A stretch of 64,000 nt of DNA, from NCBI GenBank assembly GCA_016782225.1, contig JADDOW010000006.1:1213-65212 (forward strand), given 5' to 3'. The translations under genes and the position numbers were made by a program. The notes under the pieces are model-generated. The model ran no database searches. It worked only from the letters and a program-made list of their open reading frames with translations, and had not been told where the DNA came from. Source of the stretch: Nitrososphaeraceae archaeon (GTDB taxonomy: Archaea; Thermoproteota; Nitrososphaeria; Nitrososphaerales; Nitrososphaeraceae). This document shows positions 21,454 to 31,742 of the stretch, piece after piece. Position 1 is the first letter of the stretch. Every line of letters begins with the position of its first letter.

Positions 21454-22179
21454 TCATTTATATGCAACAACAACAATTGCCCCACCCATCAGTTTTTTCT
21501 TAAACTCAATTTTAGAAAACCATTTGGATAGCATAAAGTTTAACTCCTGATTCTTTGGCCATCTCAAATAAGTGCCATACAGGGTTCTAAAAGGGATTCC
21601 ACGTTTTCCTGCAACCATAAAAGCCAATATTGACAAGAAATACTTTAAATATATTGAAACTAATAATCGACAAATAACATTATCAGGTTTCCCCAAATCT
21701 ACAATAACCAACTTACCCCCTTTCTTTAGAACTCTATATAGTTCTTGAATTGCAATATGCAAATCCATAGCATCCCGTAGCGAATAGCCGCATAAAATTG
21801 CATCAAAAGTATTACTTTTAAATGGAATGCTTTCAAAAACCCCACTGCACAAAAAAAAACTAAAAGGCTTGTCACCCATACCAATTTTATCTTTGACTTT
21901 ATTTAGCATTTCATAAATAGGATCATAAAAAAATACAGTGACATCAGTCGAAACATTTTCCATCACTGTCTTCGACATATTACCATATCCGGAACCAGCA
22001 TCGAGAATAACATTTCCAGGTATAATGCTTTTAATAATGCCTTCTTTTCTAAAATCATTATCTTTACCTAAAGATATAACACTATTTACTTTGTCGTATA
22101 CAGGAATAATATTTTTTAGCACGTCAATTACTTCCCTCCAATACGGTTTACCAAGTCCATTGTGCTTCAATATATGCAA
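21454..22179 (-). CDS. UbiE/COQ5-like SAM-dependent methyltransferase
   Basis: VILDAGSGYGNMSKTV, DAILCGYSLRDAMDLHIAIQELYRVLKKGGKLVIVDLGKP. Confidence 0.75.
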   Translation of the reverse strand: MHILKHNGLGKPYWREVIDVLKNIIPVYDKVNSVISLGKDNDFRKEGIIKSIIPGNVILDAGSGYGNMSKTVMENVSTDVTVFFYDPIYEMLNKVKDKIGMGDKPFSFFLCSGVFESIPFKSNTFDAILCGYSLRDAMDLHIAIQELYRVLKKGGKLVIVDLGKPDNVICRLLVSIYLKYFLSILAFMVAGKRGIPFRTLYGTYLRWPKNQELNFMLSKWFSKIEFKKKLMGGAIVVVAYK

Positions 22180-22249
22180 TCTGTATCAAAACATTATAAT
22201 TAATTTATTCGTTAAAGATATAAAAAAAAGGCAAAGAATAGGTTAATAA

Positions 22250-22831
22250 TTGTACAAAGATAAAAACGAAGGCAAAGAGGAAATTATCAAAGATATACAC
22301 ACCTATGGTGAAACAAAAGTTTTGGTTAGGGGTTTTCTTCTTTTGGACAACAACATAAAGAAATTATACGACAGTCTCAAGGCAAATCATAAGGAAACCA
22401 ACATTGTAATTGTAAATTCAAATATTGTCTTTGGATTGGAGCACATTTTCGGAATCATAAAAATAATTAATGAAGAAATGAGATTGAAGGCGCATAGAGA
22501 AATAAAGAATTTTGATGTCGAATTCTTACTGAGAATTTGCTATACTAATCAAATTTTAAGTGCATTTAAATTTTTAAACGACAGCAAAAACAATAACTTT
22601 GTATGTATTTTATTCTCTAAATGTATTTCAAATATAGAACACGCATATATTGATTTAAAAAAGTATGGAAAAGAAAACAATGATTTATTCCAAATCTCAC
22701 AGTCTAAAAAAATACACATTATTAACCTTTTTTTTAAAAAAGATCTAAAAGATATGAATATGACATTAATAAAAGATGACCTAAAATTTCAAAAATTTCT
22801 TATAGAAAGGGCTGCAATATCCTTAAGATAA
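22250..22831 (+). CDS. Cgi121-like KEOPS-subunit candidate
   Basis: NSNIVFGLEHIFGIIKIINEEMRLKAHREIKNFDVEFLLRICYTNQILSAFKFL matches the Cgi121 pattern (HAL..., EFLLxxxGTxQIxxAI); near sua5-like gene. Confidence 0.5.
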   Translation: MYKDKNEGKEEIIKDIHTYGETKVLVRGFLLLDNNIKKLYDSLKANHKETNIVIVNSNIVFGLEHIFGIIKIINEEMRLKAHREIKNFDVEFLLRICYTNQILSAFKFLNDSKNNNFVCILFSKCISNIEHAYIDLKKYGKENNDLFQISQSKKIHIINLFFKKDLKDMNMTLIKDDLKFQKFLIERAAISLR

Positions 22832-22868
22832 AAAACATTTCACAGTTTAAAAATAGTCAAAGATAATA

Positions 22869-23396
22869 TCAATCATTCAAAGTTCGTTTCTCAATCATTG
22901 AGCTAAACAAAACATCATGTTTTATTATAGATAGTCCGGCATATTTTCCAACTATCTCTATTAAAAGGATCCAGTCAGGATTTGTTAAATCCACTTTTGA
23001 GGAAATAAATGGCCCTATTGCATTTATTATGTCATCCTTTTTTAAGGAGGTATGTCTTTTTTCAATTAGAATTTTAAAGGAATCGTCAACAGGTATCCTT
23101 TTCATCAATTTTACGGCTAAATTTTTTATCTCTGTAACACCAGTCAATACTACATGTTCAATTGGAATAAATCTTAAGATATATCTTATTTCCCAAGGGA
23201 CATCCTTTAGTTTTTCTCGTAAAAAAAATATAAAATCCACAGGATTTCTCAAACAGACACCTACAACAAGTCCATCTATGCTTGTTGTACGAATGGTGGC
23301 ATGCAAATCACCAAACTCAGCAAATAATTCCCCTAGCTCATCAATTAGTGCATCCTCTTTGTATCTAAAAGTTGTAGCAATAAAATTAAATTCCAC
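22869..23396 (-). CDS. THUMP-domain protein (TAN1/THUMPD1-like)
   Basis: FIATTFRYKEDALIDELGELFAEFGD ... IEKRHTSLKKDDIINAIGPFISSKVDLTNPDWILLIEIVGKYAGLSII. Confidence 0.75.
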   Translation of the reverse strand: MEFNFIATTFRYKEDALIDELGELFAEFGDLHATIRTTSIDGLVVGVCLRNPVDFIFFLREKLKDVPWEIRYILRFIPIEHVVLTGVTEIKNLAVKLMKRIPVDDSFKILIEKRHTSLKKDDIINAIGPFISSKVDLTNPDWILLIEIVGKYAGLSIIKHDVLFSSMIEKRTLND

Positions 23397-23418
23397 AATT
23401 TATCACTTTTTCTTTTTG

Positions 23419-24054
23419 TTAGGAAAATTCTTTTATAACTGCATAAATCTTTTCTTTTGAAACTACACCCTCTCTTATTATTTTTGGATTATTGGTGTCG
23501 ACAAGATCTACAATAGTTGATACAGAAAGTGAGCTATTTAACTTACCCCCATCAATTGCTGCATCATAACCTTTTAAATTGCTAGTCTTAATATCCTGAA
23601 GATTACTGAAAGGTGGCTGATTAGACAAATTAGCGCTAGTTCCAACCAATAGTTTATTCTTTGTGAGTTGTATTAAATTTGTAATGCATAAATTATCCGG
23701 TATTCTCACAGCAACAGTATTATCAAAAGCGTATTTTGAAGTCAATGAATTGTTATTTAACTTTAATATCAATGTTAATTGACCTGGCCAAAAGTGGTTT
23801 ATTAATATATTCGCCTCTTTCGTAATTTTGACTAAATGGGTTAGTGGACCCATATTGCTTGCCAAAATGGGTAGGTGTTTTTCTAAAGGTCGATTTTTAA
23901 TTTTGAACAATCGCAGAACAGAATCATCATTAAAAGGGTCGCATCCGATACCGTATACTGTATCTGTAGGATAAACTACAATAGAGCCGGCATCTATGAG
24001 CTCTGCACATTTTTTTAAGTCTTCACTGTTATCGCAACTAAAACAAAAAACCAC
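23419..24054 (-). CDS. sua5: Threonylcarbamoyl-AMP synthase (Sua5/YrdC)
   Basis: IDAGSIVVYPTDTVYGIGCDPF, KIKNRPLEKHLPILAS, VGTSANLSNQPP. Confidence 0.9.
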   Translation of the reverse strand: MVFCFSCDNSEDLKKCAELIDAGSIVVYPTDTVYGIGCDPFNDDSVLRLFKIKNRPLEKHLPILASNMGPLTHLVKITKEANILINHFWPGQLTLILKLNNNSLTSKYAFDNTVAVRIPDNLCITNLIQLTKNKLLVGTSANLSNQPPFSNLQDIKTSNLKGYDAAIDGGKLNSSLSVSTIVDLVDTNNPKIIREGVVSKEKIYAVIKEFS

Positions 24055-24400
24055 AAATAAATATATGATTTATTTTTATTTATTTGTTGTAAAATTGCTT
24101 TATAGGGAAAAATTTTTTACAATATCCTATTTTTTTATAATTTATAGTAGCTTTAATAATTAACTTGAGTATAATTTTATCACTTAATCAAAACTAATGC
24201 ATTATTAAAAATAAATTACAGTTTTTACTATATTGAGATATTATAATATTTTACAATTTAACTACAGCAATAAACTCTTAAAAATAGACTGTAGAGAACA
24301 CTACTACAAATCAAATATTAGAAAAATTAGAAATAAGATGAATTAACAAAGTATTTTTAATTGAACATGTATAACAATCTCAATACAAAATAGATCGAAA

Positions 24401-25009
24401 ATGGTTGAATATACACTTAATAAAAATAAATTAGACCATAAATATCATCATAAGAGTCCAGCTGAATTTGACAACATAATCAACGGATACTATCAATTGA
24501 TTGGTGGAGAGGTTAATAACTATGATAAGGAAACAAGTAAAAGACTTCAATCATTTGGTGAGGAGCTCTCAAGGAAAAGACTTTACGAAAAATTTACAAC
24601 ATTCAAAGCTGACAATGACGACATGATAATAGGAAATCATTTGCGATTATTCTCATTCTGTGAACACCATCTACTTCCATTCTTTGGCGAAGTTGCAATT
24701 GGGTATATTCCGGATACAAAGATATTTGGGCTCTCAAAGTTCCAGCGCCTCATAGATAAAGTGTCCTCCAGGCCACAACTACAAGAAAGACTAACCCATC
24801 AAATTCTAGAAGAAATTAAAAACAGACTAGAGCCAAAAGGAATAGGAGTGGTCATAAAAGCTATCCATACGTGCGTATTTGCGAGAGGAACCCAGTCATC
24901 CACAGCAGAATTTACTACATCTGCAGTAGATGGAGTATTCAAAGAGAACATTAATACAAAAAACGAATTTCTATCCATAATAAATGCAGACGGAAGATTA
25001 CGTCTATAA
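24401..25009 (+). CDS. folE: GTP cyclohydrolase I-type protein
   Basis: FSFCEHHLLPFFGEVAIGYIPDTKIFGLSKFQRLIDKVSSRPQLQERLTHQI, HTCVFARG. Confidence 0.9.
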   Translation: MVEYTLNKNKLDHKYHHKSPAEFDNIINGYYQLIGGEVNNYDKETSKRLQSFGEELSRKRLYEKFTTFKADNDDMIIGNHLRLFSFCEHHLLPFFGEVAIGYIPDTKIFGLSKFQRLIDKVSSRPQLQERLTHQILEEIKNRLEPKGIGVVIKAIHTCVFARGTQSSTAEFTTSAVDGVFKENINTKNEFLSIINADGRLRL

Positions 25010-25146
25010 TTTACCTTTTTTTGGAGGATTTAATCAGGATTAGAATATTTTTCTAATTTGTTTTTTTTTTGAAACACGGTATAGCGCAGCATATTAAAAA
25101 ATAAATGCGATATATTTTAATTAGATAAGTATCGAGGAATTTTATA

Positions 25147-25998
25147 TTGATATTTGCAGCCAATTCCAACTACAATAATGACAGAAACAATAACAATAAC
25201 AATAACAATATAGAGTACCTAGATTGGAATGATGCCCTTGATATTCTTAACAAAGCATATAGTCTTGGATTATTTGTGTTGATTATTGGGCCTAAGGGCA
25301 CAGGCAAAACTACTCTGGTAAGAAAATTTGCAAATCAAATAAACAAAGACCTGTTATCAATTAATTTTAGCCTTAGAACAAGGGAATCACATTTAATAGG
25401 AACAAACACCATTGATAATGGTCAAATAAATTTTGTAAACGGGATTTTAGTTCGATCAATGACTGAGGGAAACCTACTCTATCTGGATGAACTAAATGCA
25501 GCCGAGCCAGATGTATTACTAAGGCTAGACGAAGCATTGGACGACAGAAAACAAATAGTTTTAAAAGAATCAGAAGGTCAAATTATCATAGCAAAAGAGG
25601 GTTGGTTTTCTATAGGCACCATAAATCCCCTATCTCACGTGGGAACAAAAGAATTACCGCCTCAAATAATAAGCCGATTTCCAGTTAGAATAATGTTAGA
25701 CTATCCCCCAGAGAAAACAGAGTTAGAAATAATCAAAAAACATGTTAACATAAATTACAACGAGGAACAAGTAGTAAAAAGTGCAATAAAATTAGCTAAT
25801 AGTTTAAGGAAAGCAGCATCATTAGAAGAGATTTTTTATAGCCCAAGTTTAAGAGAAACCATAGCATTTTCAAAACTTATCACAAATAACACCAATCCAA
25901 AAGATGCTGCAGAAATAGTATTTGCAAATGTATATCACCAGTGGGGAGAAATAGAATACAGAAAAGCTATGGACATTGTGACTTCAATTTTTATTTAA
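25147..25998 (+). CDS. MoxR/CbbQ-type AAA+ ATPase (pair 1)
   Basis: IIGPKGTGKTTLVRKFA, NLLYLDELNAAEPDVLLRLDEALDDRK; poly-Asn near N-terminus. Confidence 0.85.
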   Translation: MIFAANSNYNNDRNNNNNNNNIEYLDWNDALDILNKAYSLGLFVLIIGPKGTGKTTLVRKFANQINKDLLSINFSLRTRESHLIGTNTIDNGQINFVNGILVRSMTEGNLLYLDELNAAEPDVLLRLDEALDDRKQIVLKESEGQIIIAKEGWFSIGTINPLSHVGTKELPPQIISRFPVRIMLDYPPEKTELEIIKKHVNINYNEEQVVKSAIKLANSLRKAASLEEIFYSPSLRETIAFSKLITNNTNPKDAAEIVFANVYHQWGEIEYRKAMDIVTSIFI

Positions 25999-26014
25999 CA
26001 GAGAATGAAATAAA

Positions 26015-27703
26015 TTGTCAATTTTTTGGAACACAAAAGAAAAAGAAAAAGAAGATAATGACTTAGACACTGTTGATTTTCGAATTAGAAACGACGTCCT
26101 GATGGACATATCCACATTTTTAGCAAGGCGGTGGTCAAATCACCATGATGCAGTTGTCACCATCTCAAGGGAGAATAAAACCTATACAAATCTAGAAAAA
26201 AATAAAATAACTATACCCCAATTAGAATACTTTCATGGTAATACATTTCAAAAATACAGGCAATGGAGAACACTATTATGGCATGAATCAATGAGATTAA
26301 AATATTCATTTAAAATATATGATACAGATATAGTATTTGGACATATTTTTAACATACTAGAAACTAAAAGAGTGGAAATTCTAGGGCTTGACGAATGGAG
26401 AGGCATGATAAAAGAAATAATATTTTATGAAGCATTGTCAGGCAATAACAAACCTCTTTTAAATTCGCTTCATGGGAAATCCAAAATCATTGAAGCATTC
26501 TCTCAGTTCTTTTTGACTGGTTTTATCAAAGGAGAAATTTTTGGGGGCGAAAATGAAAGAATACTAAAAGCCTCAGAATATGCCAAAAATTCAATAAAAG
26601 AGTATATTAAAAAATACGAAATAAGGGATAAACTCTTAGACCCAATATCAGACCAAAAATGGCTCGAAAGTGAGACAAGACAGATTATAAAAATTCTGCA
26701 ACTAGATTCACTAATGTCCATACCTCCAATCCCTATCATCATGCCTAAAGATAAGATCGGCCTATCCACAAGTCACGAGGAAGATGAGAAGAAACTATCA
26801 AATCAAATTGAAAAAATCGTAAAATTAAAAAACAAAGAAATAGAATTAGAAAAAGTAAAAAAAGAAATAGTACAAGGAAAGGATATTAAAGAAGAATTTA
26901 AGGCCATTGTCAAAGAGAGTAAAAAAAACGACAACAAAGGTTATGAGTCCACCGAAAACCTCTCTATTACCGTACCATATGATAATATAGAAACTGATGA
27001 AAACAAAATATACGATTATAATTTAATTAATAAAACAAAAACGGCTTTGAAGGAATGGAAATCAGGATGGAAAGAAAAATATGATTACCAAGGCGAAGAA
27101 TTAGAATTAGAAAACCACATTGAGAGACAGTCAAAAATCTTCATAAGTGATAAGAAAATCTCGATTAATGTCAAGATATCAATATTACTGGACTTGTCAA
27201 GTAGCATAGAAGACAATGAGATCGAATACAAAAAGGCAGCTGTTGCTCTCTGTGAAGGATTAGAGTATCTGGATATAAAATTCACCCTCTACGCATTTAA
27301 TACAGAATCCAGAGCCATTAAATGCTGGGTAATTAAGCCTCAAAATGTCAGATGGGGTTCATTTTATGCAAAAAGATTGATGCAAATTAAGCCTTTAGGC
27401 GGAACTCCATTAGCAGAAGTGTATAAAATATTACAACCAGTTATCAATTCTTTTAAGCCAGATATTTTTGTTACACTGACAGATGGAGAACCTTCCGATA
27501 TGAATGCCGTTAGATCAACAATTTCATCATATAAAAGATATGGGATAAGAATGATCGCCATAGGTTTGGGCTCCGATACGAATGATGCAATAGGAATAGG
27601 ACTTAATTTAAAATACCTAAACTATGAGAAAACTCTAACACTATCTAAAAAAAGGCTACAAGATCTACCAAAAAAAGTACTTGGTTTATTAATATTAAGC
27701 TGA
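26015..27703 (+). CDS. VWA-domain (CobT/CbbO-like) protein partner of MoxR AAA+ (pair 1)
   Basis: MIDAS-like ISILLDLSSSIED, GGTPLAEVYK, VTLTDGEPSD; immediately downstream of AAA+ gene. Confidence 0.85.
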   Translation: MSIFWNTKEKEKEDNDLDTVDFRIRNDVLMDISTFLARRWSNHHDAVVTISRENKTYTNLEKNKITIPQLEYFHGNTFQKYRQWRTLLWHESMRLKYSFKIYDTDIVFGHIFNILETKRVEILGLDEWRGMIKEIIFYEALSGNNKPLLNSLHGKSKIIEAFSQFFLTGFIKGEIFGGENERILKASEYAKNSIKEYIKKYEIRDKLLDPISDQKWLESETRQIIKILQLDSLMSIPPIPIIMPKDKIGLSTSHEEDEKKLSNQIEKIVKLKNKEIELEKVKKEIVQGKDIKEEFKAIVKESKKNDNKGYESTENLSITVPYDNIETDENKIYDYNLINKTKTALKEWKSGWKEKYDYQGEELELENHIERQSKIFISDKKISINVKISILLDLSSSIEDNEIEYKKAAVALCEGLEYLDIKFTLYAFNTESRAIKCWVIKPQNVRWGSFYAKRLMQIKPLGGTPLAEVYKILQPVINSFKPDIFVTLTDGEPSDMNAVRSTISSYKRYGIRMIAIGLGSDTNDAIGIGLNLKYLNYEKTLTLSKKRLQDLPKKVLGLLILS

Positions 27704-27745
27704 TTTATTGAGTCGATACATAGATGTTGATAATTGAGGGATCAA

Positions 27746-28411
27746 TTAAAAACCTATATTTGGAAATCCCTTCTTCAGTTTTGCCCAATCATTTAAAAAT
27801 ATATCCAGACCCTTATCAGTGAGTGTGTGATGAATCATTTTTTGAAGTATTTCAGGAGGCAAAGTGACAACATCTGCGCCAAGTTTAGCAGATTCGATTA
27901 CATGAATAGGATGACGAATACTTGCAACAAGTACTTGCGTAGAAAAATCATACCCAGAAAATATTTGTACTATATCACTTATCAAACTTAACCCATCATG
28001 GCCAATATCATCCAGTCGGCCAATAAATGGACTGACATAGGTTGCACCAGCTTTTGAGGCAAGTAGTGCCTGATTTGCTGAAAATATCAATGTAACGTTT
28101 GTTTTAATGTTTTTTTTGGTCAATGCATTTACAGCTTTCAAACCATCAGCAGTCATTGGAATTTTTACTACGACATTATCACCATAACTAGCAAGTTTCA
28201 GCGATTCATCCATAATCTCGTCGAAATCAGTCGCAACAACCTCCAAGCTAACCGGGCCATCGACCAGCTTGACAATTTTCTTCATAGCATCGATTGGATC
28301 ACTGTTTTCTTTAAAGAGGAGAGAAGGGTTTGTAGTAATGCCATCCACTATACCGAGTTCCAGGTACTTTTGTATTGATTCAAAATTAGCTGTATCTAAA
28401 AATATTTTCAT
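27746..28411 (-). CDS. tal: Transaldolase (short TalC/Fsa-type)
   Basis: MKIFLDTANFESIQKYLELGIVDGITTNPSLL, VVKIPMT, NVTLIFSANQALLASKAGATYVSPFIGRLDD. Confidence 0.95.
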   Translation of the reverse strand: MKIFLDTANFESIQKYLELGIVDGITTNPSLLFKENSDPIDAMKKIVKLVDGPVSLEVVATDFDEIMDESLKLASYGDNVVVKIPMTADGLKAVNALTKKNIKTNVTLIFSANQALLASKAGATYVSPFIGRLDDIGHDGLSLISDIVQIFSGYDFSTQVLVASIRHPIHVIESAKLGADVVTLPPEILQKMIHHTLTDKGLDIFLNDWAKLKKGFPNIGF

Positions 28412-29385
28412 TTTCTGTCACTTTTTTTAAGTTCAATCACATTCTTTACTATTTCTTTTGGAGATAGACCATATTTGTCAAATAATTGATCTATTTCGTC
28501 ATCTCGCGCAGACTCACCAAATATATCAACTATGCCTAATTTTTTAACAAAAGTTGGACAGTACTCAGAGGTAACATCGGAGATAGCAGAACCTAATCCA
28601 CCTATAACACTATGCTCCTCCACCGAAACTATAGACCCTGTCTCTTTAACACATTTAATTATAAGGTCTTTATCAATGGGCTTTATAGAGTACATGTCAA
28701 CAACCCTACAAAAAATACCATGTTCCTTTTTTAGAATAATGCTGGCATGTATAGAAGAGGATACCATAGTACCACAAGAAAACAAAGTCAGGTCGTTTCC
28801 ATCAATCAAGATATTACCCTTGCCTATTTTAAATTCAGAATTTGCAGAGTAATTTTCTTGAGTTGACGGGCGTGCCAATCTCACAAAAAAAGGGCCTGGA
28901 ATATTTACTATCTGCTTTATCAAATTTTTAACTGTGACAGAATCCGAGGGAACTAAAACTTTCATGTTTGGTAGCGATCGCATTATAGAGATATCCTCTA
29001 TTTGTTGATGGCTAGCGCCGTCTGGACCGACTGATAAGCCTGCATGAGATACCACGATTTTTACATTTAGATTTGGGTAACAAATTGCATTTCTAATTTG
29101 GTCTAGGCACCTACCGGGGACAAATGCCGCATAGGTACTTGCAAATGGAATTTTACCCGCTATTGCCAAACCTGCAGCAATAGAAACCAAGTTTGCTTCA
29201 GCTATGCCTACGTTAAAAAACCTGTCAGGAAATTTTTCCCCAAAAACTTTTGTTTTCAACGAATCAGTAGTGTCGCCACCTACGCAAACAATATCAGAGT
29301 TTTCTCCCCCTAACCTTACTAAAGTTTCCCCATATGCGGACCTCATATCAGAAATACGGATATTATCGCTAAATGCATATGACAT
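28408..29385 (-). CDS. Transketolase, C-terminal subunit
   Basis: MRSAYGETLVRLGG, FFNVGIAEANLVSIAAGLAIAGKIPFASTYAAFVPGR, VSHAGLSVGPDGASHQQIEDI. Confidence 0.93.
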   Translation of the reverse strand: MSYAFSDNIRISDMRSAYGETLVRLGGENSDIVCVGGDTTDSLKTKVFGEKFPDRFFNVGIAEANLVSIAAGLAIAGKIPFASTYAAFVPGRCLDQIRNAICYPNLNVKIVVSHAGLSVGPDGASHQQIEDISIMRSLPNMKVLVPSDSVTVKNLIKQIVNIPGPFFVRLARPSTQENYSANSEFKIGKGNILIDGNDLTLFSCGTMVSSSIHASIILKKEHGIFCRVVDMYSIKPIDKDLIIKCVKETGSIVSVEEHSVIGGLGSAISDVTSEYCPTFVKKLGIVDIFGESARDDEIDQLFDKYGLSPKEIVKNVIELKKSDRK

Positions 29386-29437
29386 TATTGTCCATCCACC
29401 CTTTGTTTTAGGGTTCTTAGACTATTTATTATAATTA

Positions 29438-31063
29438 TCATTGTTCCCATATTTCTTTAACCACACTAAATTGACTTATCACGCTTTTTCTAATTTTCAT
29501 CCAATCGTCTTTTATGCCGTATGATTCTGATTCTCTCATCAACCCTTTTTCAAGGTTAGAATCTAATAGAAACTTGGTATTTCTGATTGTTTCTTTAATG
29601 TCTGAAGAATTGAAAATAGCATTACCCATAACAAAAATCCTACAGCCGGCCTCATAACAAGGTGATATTGTGTGAAGATCAATACCGCCATCAGCTTCAA
29701 AATAACCTTTATATCCATTGTTTCTAAGAGTAGATATCAAGTTCCTCATCTTATGTAAAACAGAAGGTATAAACTTTTGGCCTGCAAAACCCGGATTTAC
29801 AGACATTGGTATTATTACATCTAAACAATCAAGATAACGGTATATCCATTCAGGTAATTCAGTGTTAGGATTAATTGCGATGCCTGGGCTTACACCATTA
29901 GAAATTATTTTATTATTTATTTTTTCAAATTCCTTTTCATCTTTACATTCTTCCACATGAACAGTAATTATGTCACATCCAGCATCAATATAGGAATCCA
30001 AAACATCATATGGATTACTTATCATAAGATGGGCATCAAATGGCAATCGAGTTGCTCCACGCAGTTTTTTTATAGTGTCATAAAAAAAAGTTGTGTTAGG
30101 CACAAATTTTCCGTCCATGACATCAAGGTGAATAATATCAGAACCAAACCTTTCAACAGTTTCAATTTTCGATTCATAACTTTCCCCATCCCCACCTGCA
30201 ATGATGGAAGGTGCAATCATATATTCACCTTCCAACTCCTTTATTAGTATAGGAAGATGTTTCTTAGATGGCGCCCTACCATGCCACTGCGGATTATTTG
30301 CCATATGTTTTATACCGTTTCCTTTTATAGTATTAGCTATTATGATTTTGGGCTTTCCTGCAGGCTTTATTTTGAGCTCGTGTATTAGTTGTTCTACCCT
30401 ATGACCATTAATTTCTGCCACATCCCAATTAAAAGACAACCATTTATCTTTAACTGGATCCAAAGGCATGATATCATCTGAAAATCCATCCTGTTGTATT
30501 CTATTCCTATCCAATATGGCGACGATGTTATCGAGCTTAAACTTTGCAGCCGCCATTGCAGCCTCCCATATTTGACCCTCGTTAATTTCCCCATCTCCTA
30601 GCAAACAATAAACAACACTATTTCTATTGTCTAAATTATTGGCTAAAGCAATACCAACAGAAATGGATAATCCAATTCCTTCAGATCCTCCAGAATACTC
30701 TATTCCAGGAACACTATGATGTTTCTGACCCTCGCTATACCTAACGGGGTGCCCTTGTAGTCTAGAATTCAGTTTTCTCAACGTATTCATTTCCTCTTTT
30801 GGAAAAGATCCAGCTAAAGACAATGTTGCATAATAACCAGGAGCTGAATGGGCTTTAGAGTTTATGAAATAATCACGGTTTTTAGAGAAAGGATTGGTAA
30901 TGTCATAATGCATGATTTGAAAATAAAGGGATCCCATAATTTCAGCAGCAGAAAAAGAAGCCCCGGGATGACCAGAACCAGCTTCAGTTATTCCCATCAG
31001 GGCCAATGTTCTTACCTCTTTAATTTTATTTTTTATTGATAAAAACCTATTAATATTATGCAT
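29438..31063 (-). CDS. Fusion: transketolase N-terminal subunit + ribulose-phosphate 3-epimerase
   Basis: Residues from 31063 to ~30221: GSGHPGASFSAAEI, GDGEINEGQIWEAAMAAAKFKLDNIVAILDRNRIQQDG; from ~30220: MIAPSIIAGGD..., DIIHLDVMDGKFVPNTTF, DAHLMISNP, VNPGFAGQKFIPSVLHKM, EADGGID in one uninterrupted ORF. Confidence 0.92.
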   Translation of the reverse strand: MHNINRFLSIKNKIKEVRTLALMGITEAGSGHPGASFSAAEIMGSLYFQIMHYDITNPFSKNRDYFINSKAHSAPGYYATLSLAGSFPKEEMNTLRKLNSRLQGHPVRYSEGQKHHSVPGIEYSGGSEGIGLSISVGIALANNLDNRNSVVYCLLGDGEINEGQIWEAAMAAAKFKLDNIVAILDRNRIQQDGFSDDIMPLDPVKDKWLSFNWDVAEINGHRVEQLIHELKIKPAGKPKIIIANTIKGNGIKHMANNPQWHGRAPSKKHLPILIKELEGEYMIAPSIIAGGDGESYESKIETVERFGSDIIHLDVMDGKFVPNTTFFYDTIKKLRGATRLPFDAHLMISNPYDVLDSYIDAGCDIITVHVEECKDEKEFEKINNKIISNGVSPGIAINPNTELPEWIYRYLDCLDVIIPMSVNPGFAGQKFIPSVLHKMRNLISTLRNNGYKGYFEADGGIDLHTISPCYEAGCRIFVMGNAIFNSSDIKETIRNTKFLLDSNLEKGLMRESESYGIKDDWMKIRKSVISQFSVVKEIWEQ

Positions 31064-31149
31064 ATCTTGAATTCCCCATCATCATATCATCAGTCCATGA
31101 AAATGTCAAATAAGAAAATAGATAAAAAGATAACGGTTGTTCCATACGG

Positions 31150-31494
31150 CTAGTTATTTTCATTAGCATCAATATCAATATCGGATAAAATCGAATTTAA
31201 ATCGGAATTGGTTAGCCCCACACCCATTTTTGCGTCTCTTCTGCTTTTAATAGAGTTATTTGAGAAAGCTATCAATGTGGGTACAGCGTTAATATTGTAT
31301 TTATCCCATAAAGGATTATCATCATCATTAAGTTTTACACCCCCGACCAACACCTTAGGATTGATTTTTTTTAATCTCTCTTCAAAAATGGGCAAAAATC
31401 GACTGCAATAATGGCACCAGTCAGCATAAAACAAAACTAGAGAATTTGAATTGTTTGCAAGATCCTCCATTTCACCCAAACCATAATCTTTCAT
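31150..31494 (-). CDS. Thioredoxin-fold protein
   Basis: LVLFYADWCHYCSRFLPIFEERL, YNINAVPTLIAF (CHYC active site, cis-Pro). Confidence 0.85.
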   Translation of the reverse strand: MKDYGLGEMEDLANNSNSLVLFYADWCHYCSRFLPIFEERLKKINPKVLVGGVKLNDDDNPLWDKYNINAVPTLIAFSNNSIKSRRDAKMGVGLTNSDLNSILSDIDIDANENN

Positions 31495-31653
31495 ACCATA
31501 TCTATTTGAAACAATTACTAAAAAATATTTATAATTTATTTGGAGGATATCTTACAAAAAAGATAAAGAAGCAACAGACCAACAACAACAACAATAACTA
31601 CCAAACAAAAGGGAATGGAGGAAAAAAATTGTGTAGGTGTTGAATTTCCGGCA

Positions 31654-31742
31654 GATGTGGGAGCCTAAGTTACGGCAGCTGTGGGAGCCGAAGTTCCGGC
31701 AGCTGTGGGAGCCGAAGTTCCGGCAGCTGTGGGAGCCGAAGG
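31654..31742. repeat. 24-bp tandem repeat (~3.5 copies) at the 3' end of the HtrA gene
   Basis: Unit ccgaagttccggcagctgtgggag read directly; last copy carries substitutions. Confidence 0.85.
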
